From positions 2,356,001 to 2,420,000 of the forward strand of contig NC_009068.1 in NCBI RefSeq assembly GCF_000209165.1: a DNA stretch of 64,000 bases. Reading direction: 5' to 3'. The stretch comes from Scheffersomyces stipitis CBS 6054. Its lineage: Eukaryota; Ascomycota; Pichiomycetes; Serinales; Debaryomycetaceae. The notes beneath the pieces are model-generated. The model had not been told where the DNA came from, did not search any database, and saw only the letters and a list, made by a program, of their open reading frames with translations. The position numbers and the translations under genes were made by a program. This document shows, in pieces, positions 21,043 to 29,305 of the stretch (position 1 is its first letter; the number at the start of each line of letters is the position of its first letter).

Positions 21043-24000
21043 TTATTGTAATGCTATAAAGTCCGAATCAAGATAATTCTGGAATGTTTCAGGCTCGCTG
21101 GGTGTAGCAGTCTTGCTTTGTTTGGATTTTGCAGCCATTTCATGAGCTCTTTTCTGTAGTCCAATTAAAACTTGCAGCCGTTTGCTGTGGCCAATCTTAC
21201 CATAGAAAGCGTATTCCCGATTGGCTCCGTCAACATGAACACTCGATGAGGGATCATAATAAAATACCTTGTCCATAGGATCTATGGCTGTGAAATACGA
21301 GGTATGAAGTTCCATAAGCTCATCGTTGTTCAAGAATCCTTCATGTTCATCGAAGTCATTCTTGAATACTTCATCTTTAAAATCTATTCTTGTGGGCTCC
21401 ACAAATGATTTAGTTGTATTCATATCATCTATCATTGCCAATTGTTCGTCTAACCCATCATCAAAAATCTCACTGTCATCATCGTGTTCTATTTCTCTTC
21501 TATCTTCTTGGACTGTTACCTCTTTTTCAGTAATATTCTCCTGCAGTATTTCATCTGTTGGATTTTCATTCTTAGACGCTGAAGTCTCATAGAAGCCTGT
21601 GACTGTATATTCCGGAAGAAGTATGTCGTCTTCGTCGAGACAAATAGTTTCATTTGCTGAGTCAGGACGTATAATTTTGCTTTTCTGCTTCTTCAATTGG
21701 TCTATGATGCTGGGAGGACGTATTGTCGGCTTTCGAATTCCCAAACTTTTCTTGTGTTTCTTTTTTGCAATGCGTGCCTCTTCTAGTACAATCAGCTTTC
21801 TTTTTGGTGGAGAATTTTCAGGAGGAGTAGGAAGGTTACTTTCATGACTGAAGTTAGAATTAATGCCCCTCTCTTCGCTCGCTGAATGGTGTTGGTCAAG
21901 TGTACGATCTGAAATATTAGAACCAGATTGGCAATCTCTTTCAAGTAATTGTTCATCTGTGGTGGATTGTTTATGCGCAATCACTTCACTTCTTGGTATA
22001 GGTATTGAACCGAGTGGAATTTCTTCGTCACTATCGGAATCTACTATTCTATCTAACACATCCCTTACTTTTTCTTCCTTCTTTTCTTCTTCCAAGGACT
22101 TACTAGATCCAACTGCCCTTACCATGCTGGTTACACTTCTGAAACCAATCTCTACATTATCAGGCATGAAAAACTGCTTGGCTCGTTTTTCTTTTGTTTT
22201 GCCTTTTTTGCTTGCTGCTGCTTTCTTCTTTTTCAGTTTACCTCCCATCATATACTGAGTAGCAATTCTGATGATTTCATCTTCATCATCTACCACCTGT
22301 AGCTCATGGTTTTCTTCAGGGATTTCTATGAACCTCATTTCCACCTTTGGTTCCCAGTCTTTAGGAATCATTCTATTCTGTTCTTTTAAATCGATAAGTT
22401 GTCCCTTCATGATATGTTGCTGAATATACTCGTAACCGTTCATAGCTTTGTCAAATTTGGATTCTTCGTTACTAGAAAAAAGGAGAACTACTTTACCATC
22501 ACGTTTACGTCCAGTTCTTCCCATCCTTTGAATATTTTTTATAGGTGAGCTAGTAGAGTCATAGCAGATGATCAAATCAACTTCTCCAATATCCAAGCCT
22601 TCTTCACCAATAGAAGTTGCCACCAAAATGTTATACGTTCCTTGTTTAAAATTCTTAATGATTTCTTTCTGAAGTTTCTGATTCATACCGTTAATTTGAG
22701 CATTTTCAGAGCTCGACTTTGAATCATCTTGTTGTTTCTTGCCAACTCTTTTACCTTTACTTTTTTTGCCAAAATTTGACTCGTCAAATTTGTCTCTTTC
22801 TTTGGCTTGTCCAATAAATATGTGTGGTTTCAAATTCTTGCCTACCTTCTCGATAAACCGAACAATCTCAAGAGCAGATTCTCTGAATTCTGTAAAGATA
22901 ATTACTTTCGAGTCAGTGGCGTTGTTAATAGTGAAGAACTCATCTAACTCTTCCATCATGGCTTCTATTTTAGGATGACTGAAGACTTTAGGATCGTCTA
23001 TCATTGTCCTTATTCTTTTCATTAATTGTTTGATTGGCTCACTGAAGTAGAAATCGGCGTTTAACTTGTTCGATGATTTCTTCTTGCTATGCTTAGCCAT
23101 AAACTCTGTATACTTCTCATTGAAGTAACTGAAGAAAGAACGTAATCCATATACATTTAGTCTTCGGAAGCATTGTCCGACAACTCCCAACAATTGCAAT
23201 GTAAAGAAATTGGACCACTTTGTGCCCTCAGGAATTGTGGGATTAGCTACGATTTTACGTGAAGCATCCATACATTGGAAGAAGTTGATTCTCAGAGGGT
23301 CTGTAATTTCTAGTATTCCTTTCCCATTTGCTACTTTTAATACTGGAGCAATTGCAGTACATAGTAAATCAATACATTCCTTGATCTCATCAGATTGATA
23401 TATGTTTCGTCGGATGATACGTTTCCTCTTCATATACTTGATGATATCAATACTTTCTTCAGAACGTACCTCCACCTTAGATATGTTCAAGTTGTCGATG
23501 ATTTCTTGGACTCCATCTACATCTGAAGCTGGAGTAGCCGTCAATGCTAAAATTCTATAGGAGTTGGTAAATCTATCCATGAACTTGACAATATTGTTGT
23601 AGGCATAGTTCCCTTTTGCACGATGAGCTTCATCGATAACTAGAAGTGCTATTGTCTTGGGATCCACTAAACCAGAGGCCAAATCGTTTTCAACAACTTG
23701 TGGTGTTGTGAAAAAGACCTGCTTTTCATCCCAAATCTCGCCTCTATTCTTTCTCGTTTTATCTAGAAGAATAGCTACTTTGGAGCTAGGAATACCCGTG
23801 ATAGAACAGCAAGCTTTGATTTGCTGTGCAACCAAAGGCTTTGTGGGTGCCACAAAAATCATCTTTGATTCCGGAAACCACCGGAGAAAGTTCAACATAA
23901 CCGTGGATGCAATAAAAGTCTTTCCCAAACCAGTTGGAAGAGCCACAAGAAGATTATGGTAAAAGGCTCTTTGCACAATGTTGAATTGATAATCTCGAAC

Positions 24001-24258
24001 TTCGAAGTTTGAGGGATAGACATATTTATCCAAGTTACCGTAGTCAATCTTGTGATGAGTTGGACCGAGTATTCGTTTAGGAACGGGAATTTCTTCAAGA
24101 AGACGATTATTAGGAACTACAAGACGAGTATTGGTACTATTGGTGCTATCGGTAGCGATTTCATTTGTCACATTGCTTGTCTGGTTTGAAGAGTCTTGGA
24201 GCAATTCGATGAAATCATCGTCATCATCAAAGACATTATCATCGCTGTCTATAGGCAT
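21043..24258 (-). CDS. MPH1: MPH1/FANCM-family DEAH DNA helicase
   Basis: This 1,071-residue superfamily 2 helicase is the yeast Mph1/FANCM orthologue. It unwinds D-loops and remodels stalled replication forks. Seen: an acidic N terminus; RDYQFNIVQRAFYHNLLVALPTG with motif I GLGKT (110-114); APTKPL (motif Ia); the DEAH box at 209-212; LTATPA (motif III) near 239-244; an Mph1-type helical insert; then helicase C with IFTEFRESALEIV, TSIGEEGLDIGEVDLIICYD and motif VI QRMGRTGRKR. The C-terminal third is acidic, lysine-rich and low complexity, as in the family. Size matches yeast Mph1 (993). The start is a clear ATG. The upstream region shared with the small ORF at 24744 contains ACGCG cores typical of S-phase genes. 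Confidence 0.95.
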   Translation of the reverse strand: MPIDSDDNVFDDDDDFIELLQDSSNQTSNVTNEIATDSTNSTNTRLVVPNNRLLEEIPVPKRILGPTHHKIDYGNLDKYVYPSNFEVRDYQFNIVQRAFYHNLLVALPTGLGKTFIASTVMLNFLRWFPESKMIFVAPTKPLVAQQIKACCSITGIPSSKVAILLDKTRKNRGEIWDEKQVFFTTPQVVENDLASGLVDPKTIALLVIDEAHRAKGNYAYNNIVKFMDRFTNSYRILALTATPASDVDGVQEIIDNLNISKVEVRSEESIDIIKYMKRKRIIRRNIYQSDEIKECIDLLCTAIAPVLKVANGKGILEITDPLRINFFQCMDASRKIVANPTIPEGTKWSNFFTLQLLGVVGQCFRRLNVYGLRSFFSYFNEKYTEFMAKHSKKKSSNKLNADFYFSEPIKQLMKRIRTMIDDPKVFSHPKIEAMMEELDEFFTINNATDSKVIIFTEFRESALEIVRFIEKVGKNLKPHIFIGQAKERDKFDESNFGKKSKGKRVGKKQQDDSKSSSENAQINGMNQKLQKEIIKNFKQGTYNILVATSIGEEGLDIGEVDLIICYDSTSSPIKNIQRMGRTGRKRDGKVVLLFSSNEESKFDKAMNGYEYIQQHIMKGQLIDLKEQNRMIPKDWEPKVEMRFIEIPEENHELQVVDDEDEIIRIATQYMMGGKLKKKKAAASKKGKTKEKRAKQFFMPDNVEIGFRSVTSMVRAVGSSKSLEEEKKEEKVRDVLDRIVDSDSDEEIPLGSIPIPRSEVIAHKQSTTDEQLLERDCQSGSNISDRTLDQHHSASEERGINSNFSHESNLPTPPENSPPKRKLIVLEEARIAKKKHKKSLGIRKPTIRPPSIIDQLKKQKSKIIRPDSANETICLDEDDILLPEYTVTGFYETSASKNENPTDEILQENITEKEVTVQEDRREIEHDDDSEIFDDGLDEQLAMIDDMNTTKSFVEPTRIDFKDEVFKNDFDEHEGFLNNDELMELHTSYFTAIDPMDKVFYYDPSSSVHVDGANREYAFYGKIGHSKRLQVLIGLQKRAHEMAAKSKQSKTATPSEPETFQNYLDSDFIALQ

Positions 24259-24743
24259 CTCTCAGACATACGAAGTAGTCGAATCGAGCTGTAACGAATG
24301 TATCTTCAATTCCTAATATATGAATGAGAAGATCAAATGGGAAGTTTTGAACAGGGAATATAAAGCTTATTATGATGAAGTTTTGAGAGATGCCAACTCT
24401 GCAATAAGACAAGTAGAACTTTTTGCCTTGAAGATGTTTTCTTAATAGATAGTTTAATACCAAATCGTTCCAACGGTAGTTAGTAAGAAGCTAATAGTGA
24501 AAATTATATGGCTGAGAAACTTAGCGCGCATCACCAAAACAACGCGCTTACACTTCTCTCACTATTTAGCGATCTCCATAGTTAAGGATTTTTACAGTGT
24601 GTGCGGCTCTTCTCTAAATGCATCAATAAATACAAAGACAAAATTCATTAATCCTAAAACTGAAACTTCCGAAGGCATCTACTAAATTCATACAACTTAT
24701 CCAATCTACATCTCCAACCTGAATCCTCATACCTGATTACATA
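24259..24743. promoter_or_regulatory. bidirectional promoter MPH1 / small ORF with MCB-like ACGCG
   Basis: 485 bp lie between divergent ATGs. GCGCGC at about 24524-24529 and ACGCG at 24542-24546 lie 17 bp apart near the middle. ACGCG is the core of the MluI cell-cycle box bound by MBF. The sites are about 200-290 bp from each start. Confidence 0.35.
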
Positions 24744-24953
24744 ATGCCAACTACAGAACCATCGGACCCATACAAGTTGCTTAGTCAGTCTATCAAACGA
24801 TTATCAACCCCCCTAGAACAACTACTTAACACTCATGACGAATTTGTCTTACAAAACTTGAGCATAATCAACAACCTCAAGACTGTACCCAGCTTCGCCA
24901 CAGCTATAGAGAATGGTGTCAATAAAGAGCAACAGCTAGATCGTACTCGTTAA
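24744..24953 (+). CDS. small helical protein, unknown
   Basis: A 69-residue ATG ORF starting MPTTEPSDPYKLLSQS. It is rich in Leu, Asn and Gln and reads as one or two amphipathic helices with no cysteines, signal peptide or membrane segment. I do not recognise the family. Its size and heptad-like Leu/Ile spacing recall small subunits of assemblies such as DASH/Dam1 or BLOC-1, but no diagnostic motif is visible. It is divergent from MPH1 across a promoter with MCB-like cores. The ORF is clean, with TAA at the end and no splice signals seen. Confidence 0.5.
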   Translation: MPTTEPSDPYKLLSQSIKRLSTPLEQLLNTHDEFVLQNLSIINNLKTVPSFATAIENGVNKEQQLDRTR

Positions 24954-25523
24954 CCTGCTCTTTCGTGGACTCTTAGTAATTTCTTCAATCCATGCTGGTC
25001 TCGTGATTCAGCTTTAGTAAAGTTTGTCACACAAGCACTTTCAGCTTAGTATCGTCTGCGTTGATTTGACTCAACAATATCAAACAGGAAATCCCTCCAT
25101 GGCAGTTATTACGAATCATACCATAAGCGGATCGGAACTTTAGTAAAGACCCGTCGACTAGGTTTTAGGGTTAGGAAACGGAGTTTATTCTAAACGGTTG
25201 GTACGGTGTTATCCCTCATTGGGAAACTAGCAACGGTATTTAGCCTAATAGAGATAAACACCGGAATCTCACCAACTCCAAATTCAACTATGTTTTTCCT
25301 CTTCGAAACGGGTACACTATCTTGATGACACTAACAATGCTTTATTATAGTATACATTTTCTCGGATATAACTGGAAGATAAGACGCATTGTTCAAGCTG
25401 TGATTGCAATTCCCGCAATATAAATACATGTACATTTGCTCCTAATTGAGCCTTAGATCATTCTTCCATCACTCAACACAATCTTCTAGATAACCAACAA
25501 CTTATCTTTCGTCAAACTTAACT
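24954..25523. other. upstream region of the SDR gene
   Basis: 570 bp without an ORF. A TGACTCA core (Gcn4/AP-1 type) lies at about 25066-25072 and a TTTTAGGGTTAGG string at 25163-25175. A TATA-like GCAATATAAATA is near 25414-25425, about 100 bp before the SDR ATG. Confidence 0.45.
25163..25175 (+). promoter_or_regulatory. TTAGGG-type (Tbf1-like) site
   Basis: TTTTAGGGTTAGG carries two TTAGG units of the kind bound by Tbf1 in fungi, 349 bp upstream of the SDR start. It is not a telomere tract: only two units are present. Confidence 0.3.
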
Positions 25524-26489
25524 ATGTCTACTCAAAACAAGGTCTTATTAGTCGGTGCTACTGGTTACATTGGACATCAGGCTGCTTTAGCTCTTCGTCG
25601 TAACAATTACTTGGTCTATGGACTTGCCAGGTCCGAAGCCAAAGCCGTTTTCTTGGCTAAAGATGAGTTGATTCCAATTATTGGAACTGGCGAAAAGCCA
25701 GATTACCTTGATGAAATTGTCACTCACGAAATCCACACCGTGATTGACTTCACTGGAACTCCCACTTCTACTGCTGACATCCTTGAGAAGTTGCAATCCA
25801 TTGTCACGGAAAAGAAATTCAAGGTCAATTTCATTTACATCAGTGGTATCTGGGTTCACGGTGACTCGTCCGAGAAAGTTACTGAAGCGGACAAGCCTGT
25901 AATTGAAAAGGTTGGATCCTTGGTCAAGTACAGAGTTGCTTTGGAAGAGAAGATTCTTTCTTTAAAAGATATCATTCCAAGTATCATCATCAGACCAGGA
26001 ATCTTGTTTGGAGGCAAGGCAGACATTTGGGGCGTCATGTTTGGCCAAGTCTTAGGTTCTGTCTTAGCAGGTGATTCTACTGTTACCATTCCTCTCAGAG
26101 AAGAATTGACGAGTGGCTTTATCCACAACGAGGACTTAGCCCAACTCATCTTCCTCGCTGTTGAGAAGTTTGATTCTGCTAACTCTGCAGTAATCAAGTC
26201 TCCAATTTTTGATGTTATCAGTGAAACAGTTAATGTCCCATCTATTATTGTAGCCGGAGCTGATGAGTTGGGTTTTAAAGGCACGATAAACTTTACTGGT
26301 CACCCAACATTCGAGGAAAATCCCCTCCTTGAACTGTTTGACACCAATGTTCGCTGTAGCAATGAACTTGCGAAGAAGACTTTCGGTTGGGAGCCAAAAA
26401 TTCACTTGGCTGAAAACTTGGCTCTTTTGGTTCGCACCTGGGTTGTTCACCAAAACGAGGACTTCTACACCACTCTCTCTAAGAAGTAA
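25524..26489 (+). CDS. atypical NAD(P)-dependent SDR / epimerase-like protein
   Basis: A 321-residue Rossmann-fold protein of the extended or atypical SDR type. The N terminus LLVGATGYIGHQAALAL carries the nucleotide-binding GxxGxxG. Later blocks VIDFTGTP, FIYISGIWVHG, IIIRPGILFGG and TSGFIHNEDLAQLIFLA follow the order of NAD-dependent epimerases (strands beta-4 to beta-6 and the substrate loop). The catalytic YxxxK is not clean: YRVALEEK follows the WVHG block at the expected place with wider spacing. The substrate cannot be read from sequence. It is convergent with NUG1. No clear orthologue name comes to mind. Confidence 0.75.
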   Translation: MSTQNKVLLVGATGYIGHQAALALRRNNYLVYGLARSEAKAVFLAKDELIPIIGTGEKPDYLDEIVTHEIHTVIDFTGTPTSTADILEKLQSIVTEKKFKVNFIYISGIWVHGDSSEKVTEADKPVIEKVGSLVKYRVALEEKILSLKDIIPSIIIRPGILFGGKADIWGVMFGQVLGSVLAGDSTVTIPLREELTSGFIHNEDLAQLIFLAVEKFDSANSAVIKSPIFDVISETVNVPSIIVAGADELGFKGTINFTGHPTFEENPLLELFDTNVRCSNELAKKTFGWEPKIHLAENLALLVRTWVVHQNEDFYTTLSKK

Positions 26490-26654
26490 GCCTTTCTTTA
26501 TAAAACTGTGTATGTTCTGGCGGTGCGGTAACCGATAATATATAGTTGAATAAGATGATACTGATATCCGTTCAGGATTTCAGATTTGATTCCATCAGTT
26601 TTAATGCTATTCATTATAGAGTATCTAATATACAAAGTTTCTATAGGTATGCCC

Positions 26655-28220
26655 TTAGTTTTGTAAACCGAAATTGTCACCCAACAAACCATCAAGGTCG
26701 AATTCCTTGGCCCATGCGGTAACAACAGTGGTCTGTTCAACCTTGGGAGGTTCTTTTTCTCCTCTCAATGAACTCTTTGGGCCGTCAATATTAGCAGCAT
26801 CAGCAGCTTCACTGGCACTCTTCGAAGCCTTTGGCAAGGTCCAACCAATGATTCTACCATCTCTCCAATCGTTAAGAACAGCCATACCAGCGGACTCCAA
26901 GTTAGGAATACCACCCTTGCCTAATCTTCCTCTGGATCTAGCCACGTGAATCAAAAATTGCTTCGTGAACTCATTCAAATCCGCAGAGGGTAAAGCGGGC
27001 AACTGGTAATAATTTTTTAAGCCTTCAGCCATTTCATTGTCTTTGGAAAGCTTCTTAAGAAGCATCTGAATGGCTGGAACTGGGTCTATTATTTGCTTTG
27101 GTGGAATGGCAGATAGCAATGCTAATTTAGCTTCTTGCTGACTCTTGGACAACTTCTTGGAGTTAGCTACTTCGTCAGGGAAAACTATACCGGGGGAGTC
27201 CAAGATCTTCAACTTGTTGTCGATCTTGACTTGTCTCATAGAGGTAGTAACACCTGCCTGGTTACCAACTGGACATGCCTTGGAGTTGTTGCCATGCCTG
27301 TTAGTTAATGCATTAATAATGGAAGACTTACCAACGTTAGGATATCCAATAACACCTACAACTATGGATCTCTTCAAGTTAGACTTGGCTGCATAGCTCT
27401 TTAATGCTTGCAAAAGGGAGTTGGCTGTCATAGTAGAAGTCAAGTTCTTATTGAAGGTTGTAGAGTTAGAAGCTCCTGGAGATGCTTTGACTGGAACTGT
27501 TGGAAAAGAAGACTTAAGGAAGTTCAACCACTGGTTCAAAGCTTCCGTTGGAATTAAATCAACCTTGTTCAATACAAGAATCAATCTCTTACCTGGGTTC
27601 TGTAAGACGGCTTGTTCAACCTTCTTGGAACGAGTAGCTTCTGGATCTCTGGCATCCAAGACATATAAGATGACATCTGAGGCTTCTACGACAGTTTTGA
27701 AGATCTTGTCAAAGGCCTTACGAGATTTTTCCACCTCAGAGTTGTCTTCGTCATCTTCGTCTTGTTCGATTTCAATTTCGTATTCTTCATCATCGTCTTC
27801 ATCCATACCATTATCGTCTTCAACATCATCTTCTCCATCATAAGCCTTAGCAGCGCTTTGAGCAGACTCCAAAAGTGCAGCCAACCCTCCTTCTTCCCCT
27901 TCGTCTTCGTCTTGGTCCATCTCGTCATCATCTACAATTTCTCCTCTGGCAAGGGCAGCCTCTCTTTCCATCTGTCTCTGCAACTTCAAGGCTTCTCTCT
28001 TTTCCTTTTCTATTCTTCTGTTGTCTTCCAATTCGCTGATAATCTTGTCCTTGTAAGGGAAAGAGGCTGGAATTCCTGGATCCTTCTTGTTTCTAGATTT
28101 CCAGGTGACGTCCTTCTTAGCATGCTTTCTGTTTTTTCTCTGTTGAGCAGCAGCCTTCTTCTTGATCCCTTCTCTCATACGAGTCGAGACTCTTTTAGAT
28201 GTTGGCTTCTTCACTCTCAT
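26655..28220 (-). CDS. NUG1: NUG1 nucle(ol)ar GTPase, 60S biogenesis
   Basis: A circularly permuted GTPase of the Nug1/GNL3 family, needed for assembly and export of pre-60S particles. It has 521 residues, against 520 in yeast. The basic N terminus MRVKKPTSKRVSTRMREGIK and the block KKDVTWKSRNKKDPGIP are Nug1 hallmarks, followed by a charged coiled coil and an acidic stretch at about 95-165. G motifs come in permuted order: NKVD (G4, 218-221), GYPNVGKS (G1, 292-299) and DSPG (G3, 341-344). The open frame continues 11 codons upstream to a TTG; the ATG at 28220 gives a protein aligned with yeast Nug1. The promoter carries RRPE-like and PAC-like motifs. Confidence 0.95.
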   Translation of the reverse strand: MRVKKPTSKRVSTRMREGIKKKAAAQQRKNRKHAKKDVTWKSRNKKDPGIPASFPYKDKIISELEDNRRIEKEKREALKLQRQMEREAALARGEIVDDDEMDQDEDEGEEGGLAALLESAQSAAKAYDGEDDVEDDNGMDEDDDEEYEIEIEQDEDDEDNSEVEKSRKAFDKIFKTVVEASDVILYVLDARDPEATRSKKVEQAVLQNPGKRLILVLNKVDLIPTEALNQWLNFLKSSFPTVPVKASPGASNSTTFNKNLTSTMTANSLLQALKSYAAKSNLKRSIVVGVIGYPNVGKSSIINALTNRHGNNSKACPVGNQAGVTTSMRQVKIDNKLKILDSPGIVFPDEVANSKKLSKSQQEAKLALLSAIPPKQIIDPVPAIQMLLKKLSKDNEMAEGLKNYYQLPALPSADLNEFTKQFLIHVARSRGRLGKGGIPNLESAGMAVLNDWRDGRIIGWTLPKASKSASEAADAANIDGPKSSLRGEKEPPKVEQTTVVTAWAKEFDLDGLLGDNFGLQN

Positions 28221-28689
28221 ACTGACTTGCTGTTTAAAAGTGGCTGATTTCAAATAGAAGGGTGGTTCTGGTTAAATGTAGAAAGTGAAAAAATTATAGA
28301 AACGACTAAATTTTTTGAAGGTCTGCACACAAGCCGATGAGTTGGTTAACTATGGAGTGCACAACTGGGAACAGGATTAACTACCGAGTATTAAATACGA
28401 AGCATTAGCAATCGTGTTGGAAGCTTACTTGGAAGTTTCAACAACTGACTTAAGCTCAATAGATATATAATGTTACAAATAATTTCGAAAGTCAAAATCC
28501 CCAGATTTTTTTTTTGAAAGTGTGTATTTTTTCCAATTTCTACAATGCCTACATAAACCAATAGTATTCCAAGATTGTTATATCTCTTCATTGACTAACA
28601 TATAAACAATTAAAATAGGCATGAAAATATCAAAATGTAAGGAAAGTATCAAAAGCATTATATTAGGTATAGATAGGATTGAAATTATT
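28221..28689. other. NUG1 promoter and 3' flank of the secreted orphan
   Basis: 470 bp, A/T-rich with a 10-T run near 28506. It holds the RRPE/PAC-like cluster at 28286-28341. No ORF. Confidence 0.45.
28286..28341. promoter_or_regulatory. RRPE-like and PAC-like cluster of NUG1
   Basis: TGAAAAAATT (28286-28295) and AAATTTTTTGAA (28308-28319) resemble RRPE; GATGAG (28336-28341) is the PAC core. All lie 65-120 bp upstream of the NUG1 ATG. RRPE plus PAC is the classic signature of yeast ribosome-biogenesis promoters. Confidence 0.55.
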
Positions 28690-29163
28690 TCACATTTTGT
28701 AGTACCCATGAGCTCCTAAATCTTTAGTGTAGTTCTTAATTGTAGATGGCTTCTGGTAACCAACATGCTCAGTTTCAGGCTCCCCTTCTTCTTCTTCAGA
28801 AGGACAATCCCCTTCAAAACAGTTCCCTTGTTCTGTGTCTTTATCACCATTGATGACTTTGGATACTATGCCAGGTTTTGGTGGTAATACCACTGAAGCG
28901 AGCTCATCGCTCTTTTCTTCTTGAGGATGTTCTGGGGTGTAGTTTTCGAGTTCTTTTGAAAGGAGACGATCTATAAGCTTTTGCTTGACGATTGTCTTGA
29001 CGTTGTTCTTTACTTCAGACAGCTTGTGGATTACATATGCTCCAGCGTCTTTTATATCTTTTCCTGTGATCTGAATTTCAAACAGCTTGGTTTCTGGTAA
29101 GGGAAGGGCGCTTGTCAAATGAATATGGGCAGCGATAAGCAAGAGCAATAGAGATGGCTTCAT
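28690..29163 (-). CDS. small secreted protein, unknown
   Basis: 157 residues. The start MKPSLLLLLIAAHIHLTSA is a clear signal peptide with probable cleavage after SA at about residue 19. The mature part is Lys/Glu-rich (KLSEVKNNVKTIVKQKLIDRLL, likely helical). A CFEGDC pair could form a disulphide, an acidic stretch EEEEGEPETE follows, and two NYT N-glycosylation sequons are present. No GPI signal or membrane helix. I recognise no family; it may be lineage-specific. The recurrent 12-mer lies 104 bp upstream of its ATG, in the short interval before YND1. Confidence 0.65.
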   Translation of the reverse strand: MKPSLLLLLIAAHIHLTSALPLPETKLFEIQITGKDIKDAGAYVIHKLSEVKNNVKTIVKQKLIDRLLSKELENYTPEHPQEEKSDELASVVLPPKPGIVSKVINGDKDTEQGNCFEGDCPSEEEEGEPETEHVGYQKPSTIKNYTKDLGAHGYYKM

Positions 29164-29266
29164 AACTAAAGATAGTGTAAGCTTAGGGTTTAATAGAATA
29201 TAATCACGCTTGTATTAGCTATGGTTACAAAAAAATGATATTGTCTATATTTTGGAGCCGTAGAAA

Positions 29267-29278
29267 TGGCTGCGAAAT
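29267..29278 (+). promoter_or_regulatory. recurrent element TGGCTGCGAAAT, copy 2
   Basis: Exact copy, 104 bp upstream of the secreted orphan (gene on the opposite strand) and 28 bp beyond the YND1 stop. The match with copy 3 extends to 16 bp (AAATGGCTGCGAAATC). Confidence 0.45.
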
Positions 29279-29305
29279 CTAATATATTTTTTCTGATATA
29301 TAAGT

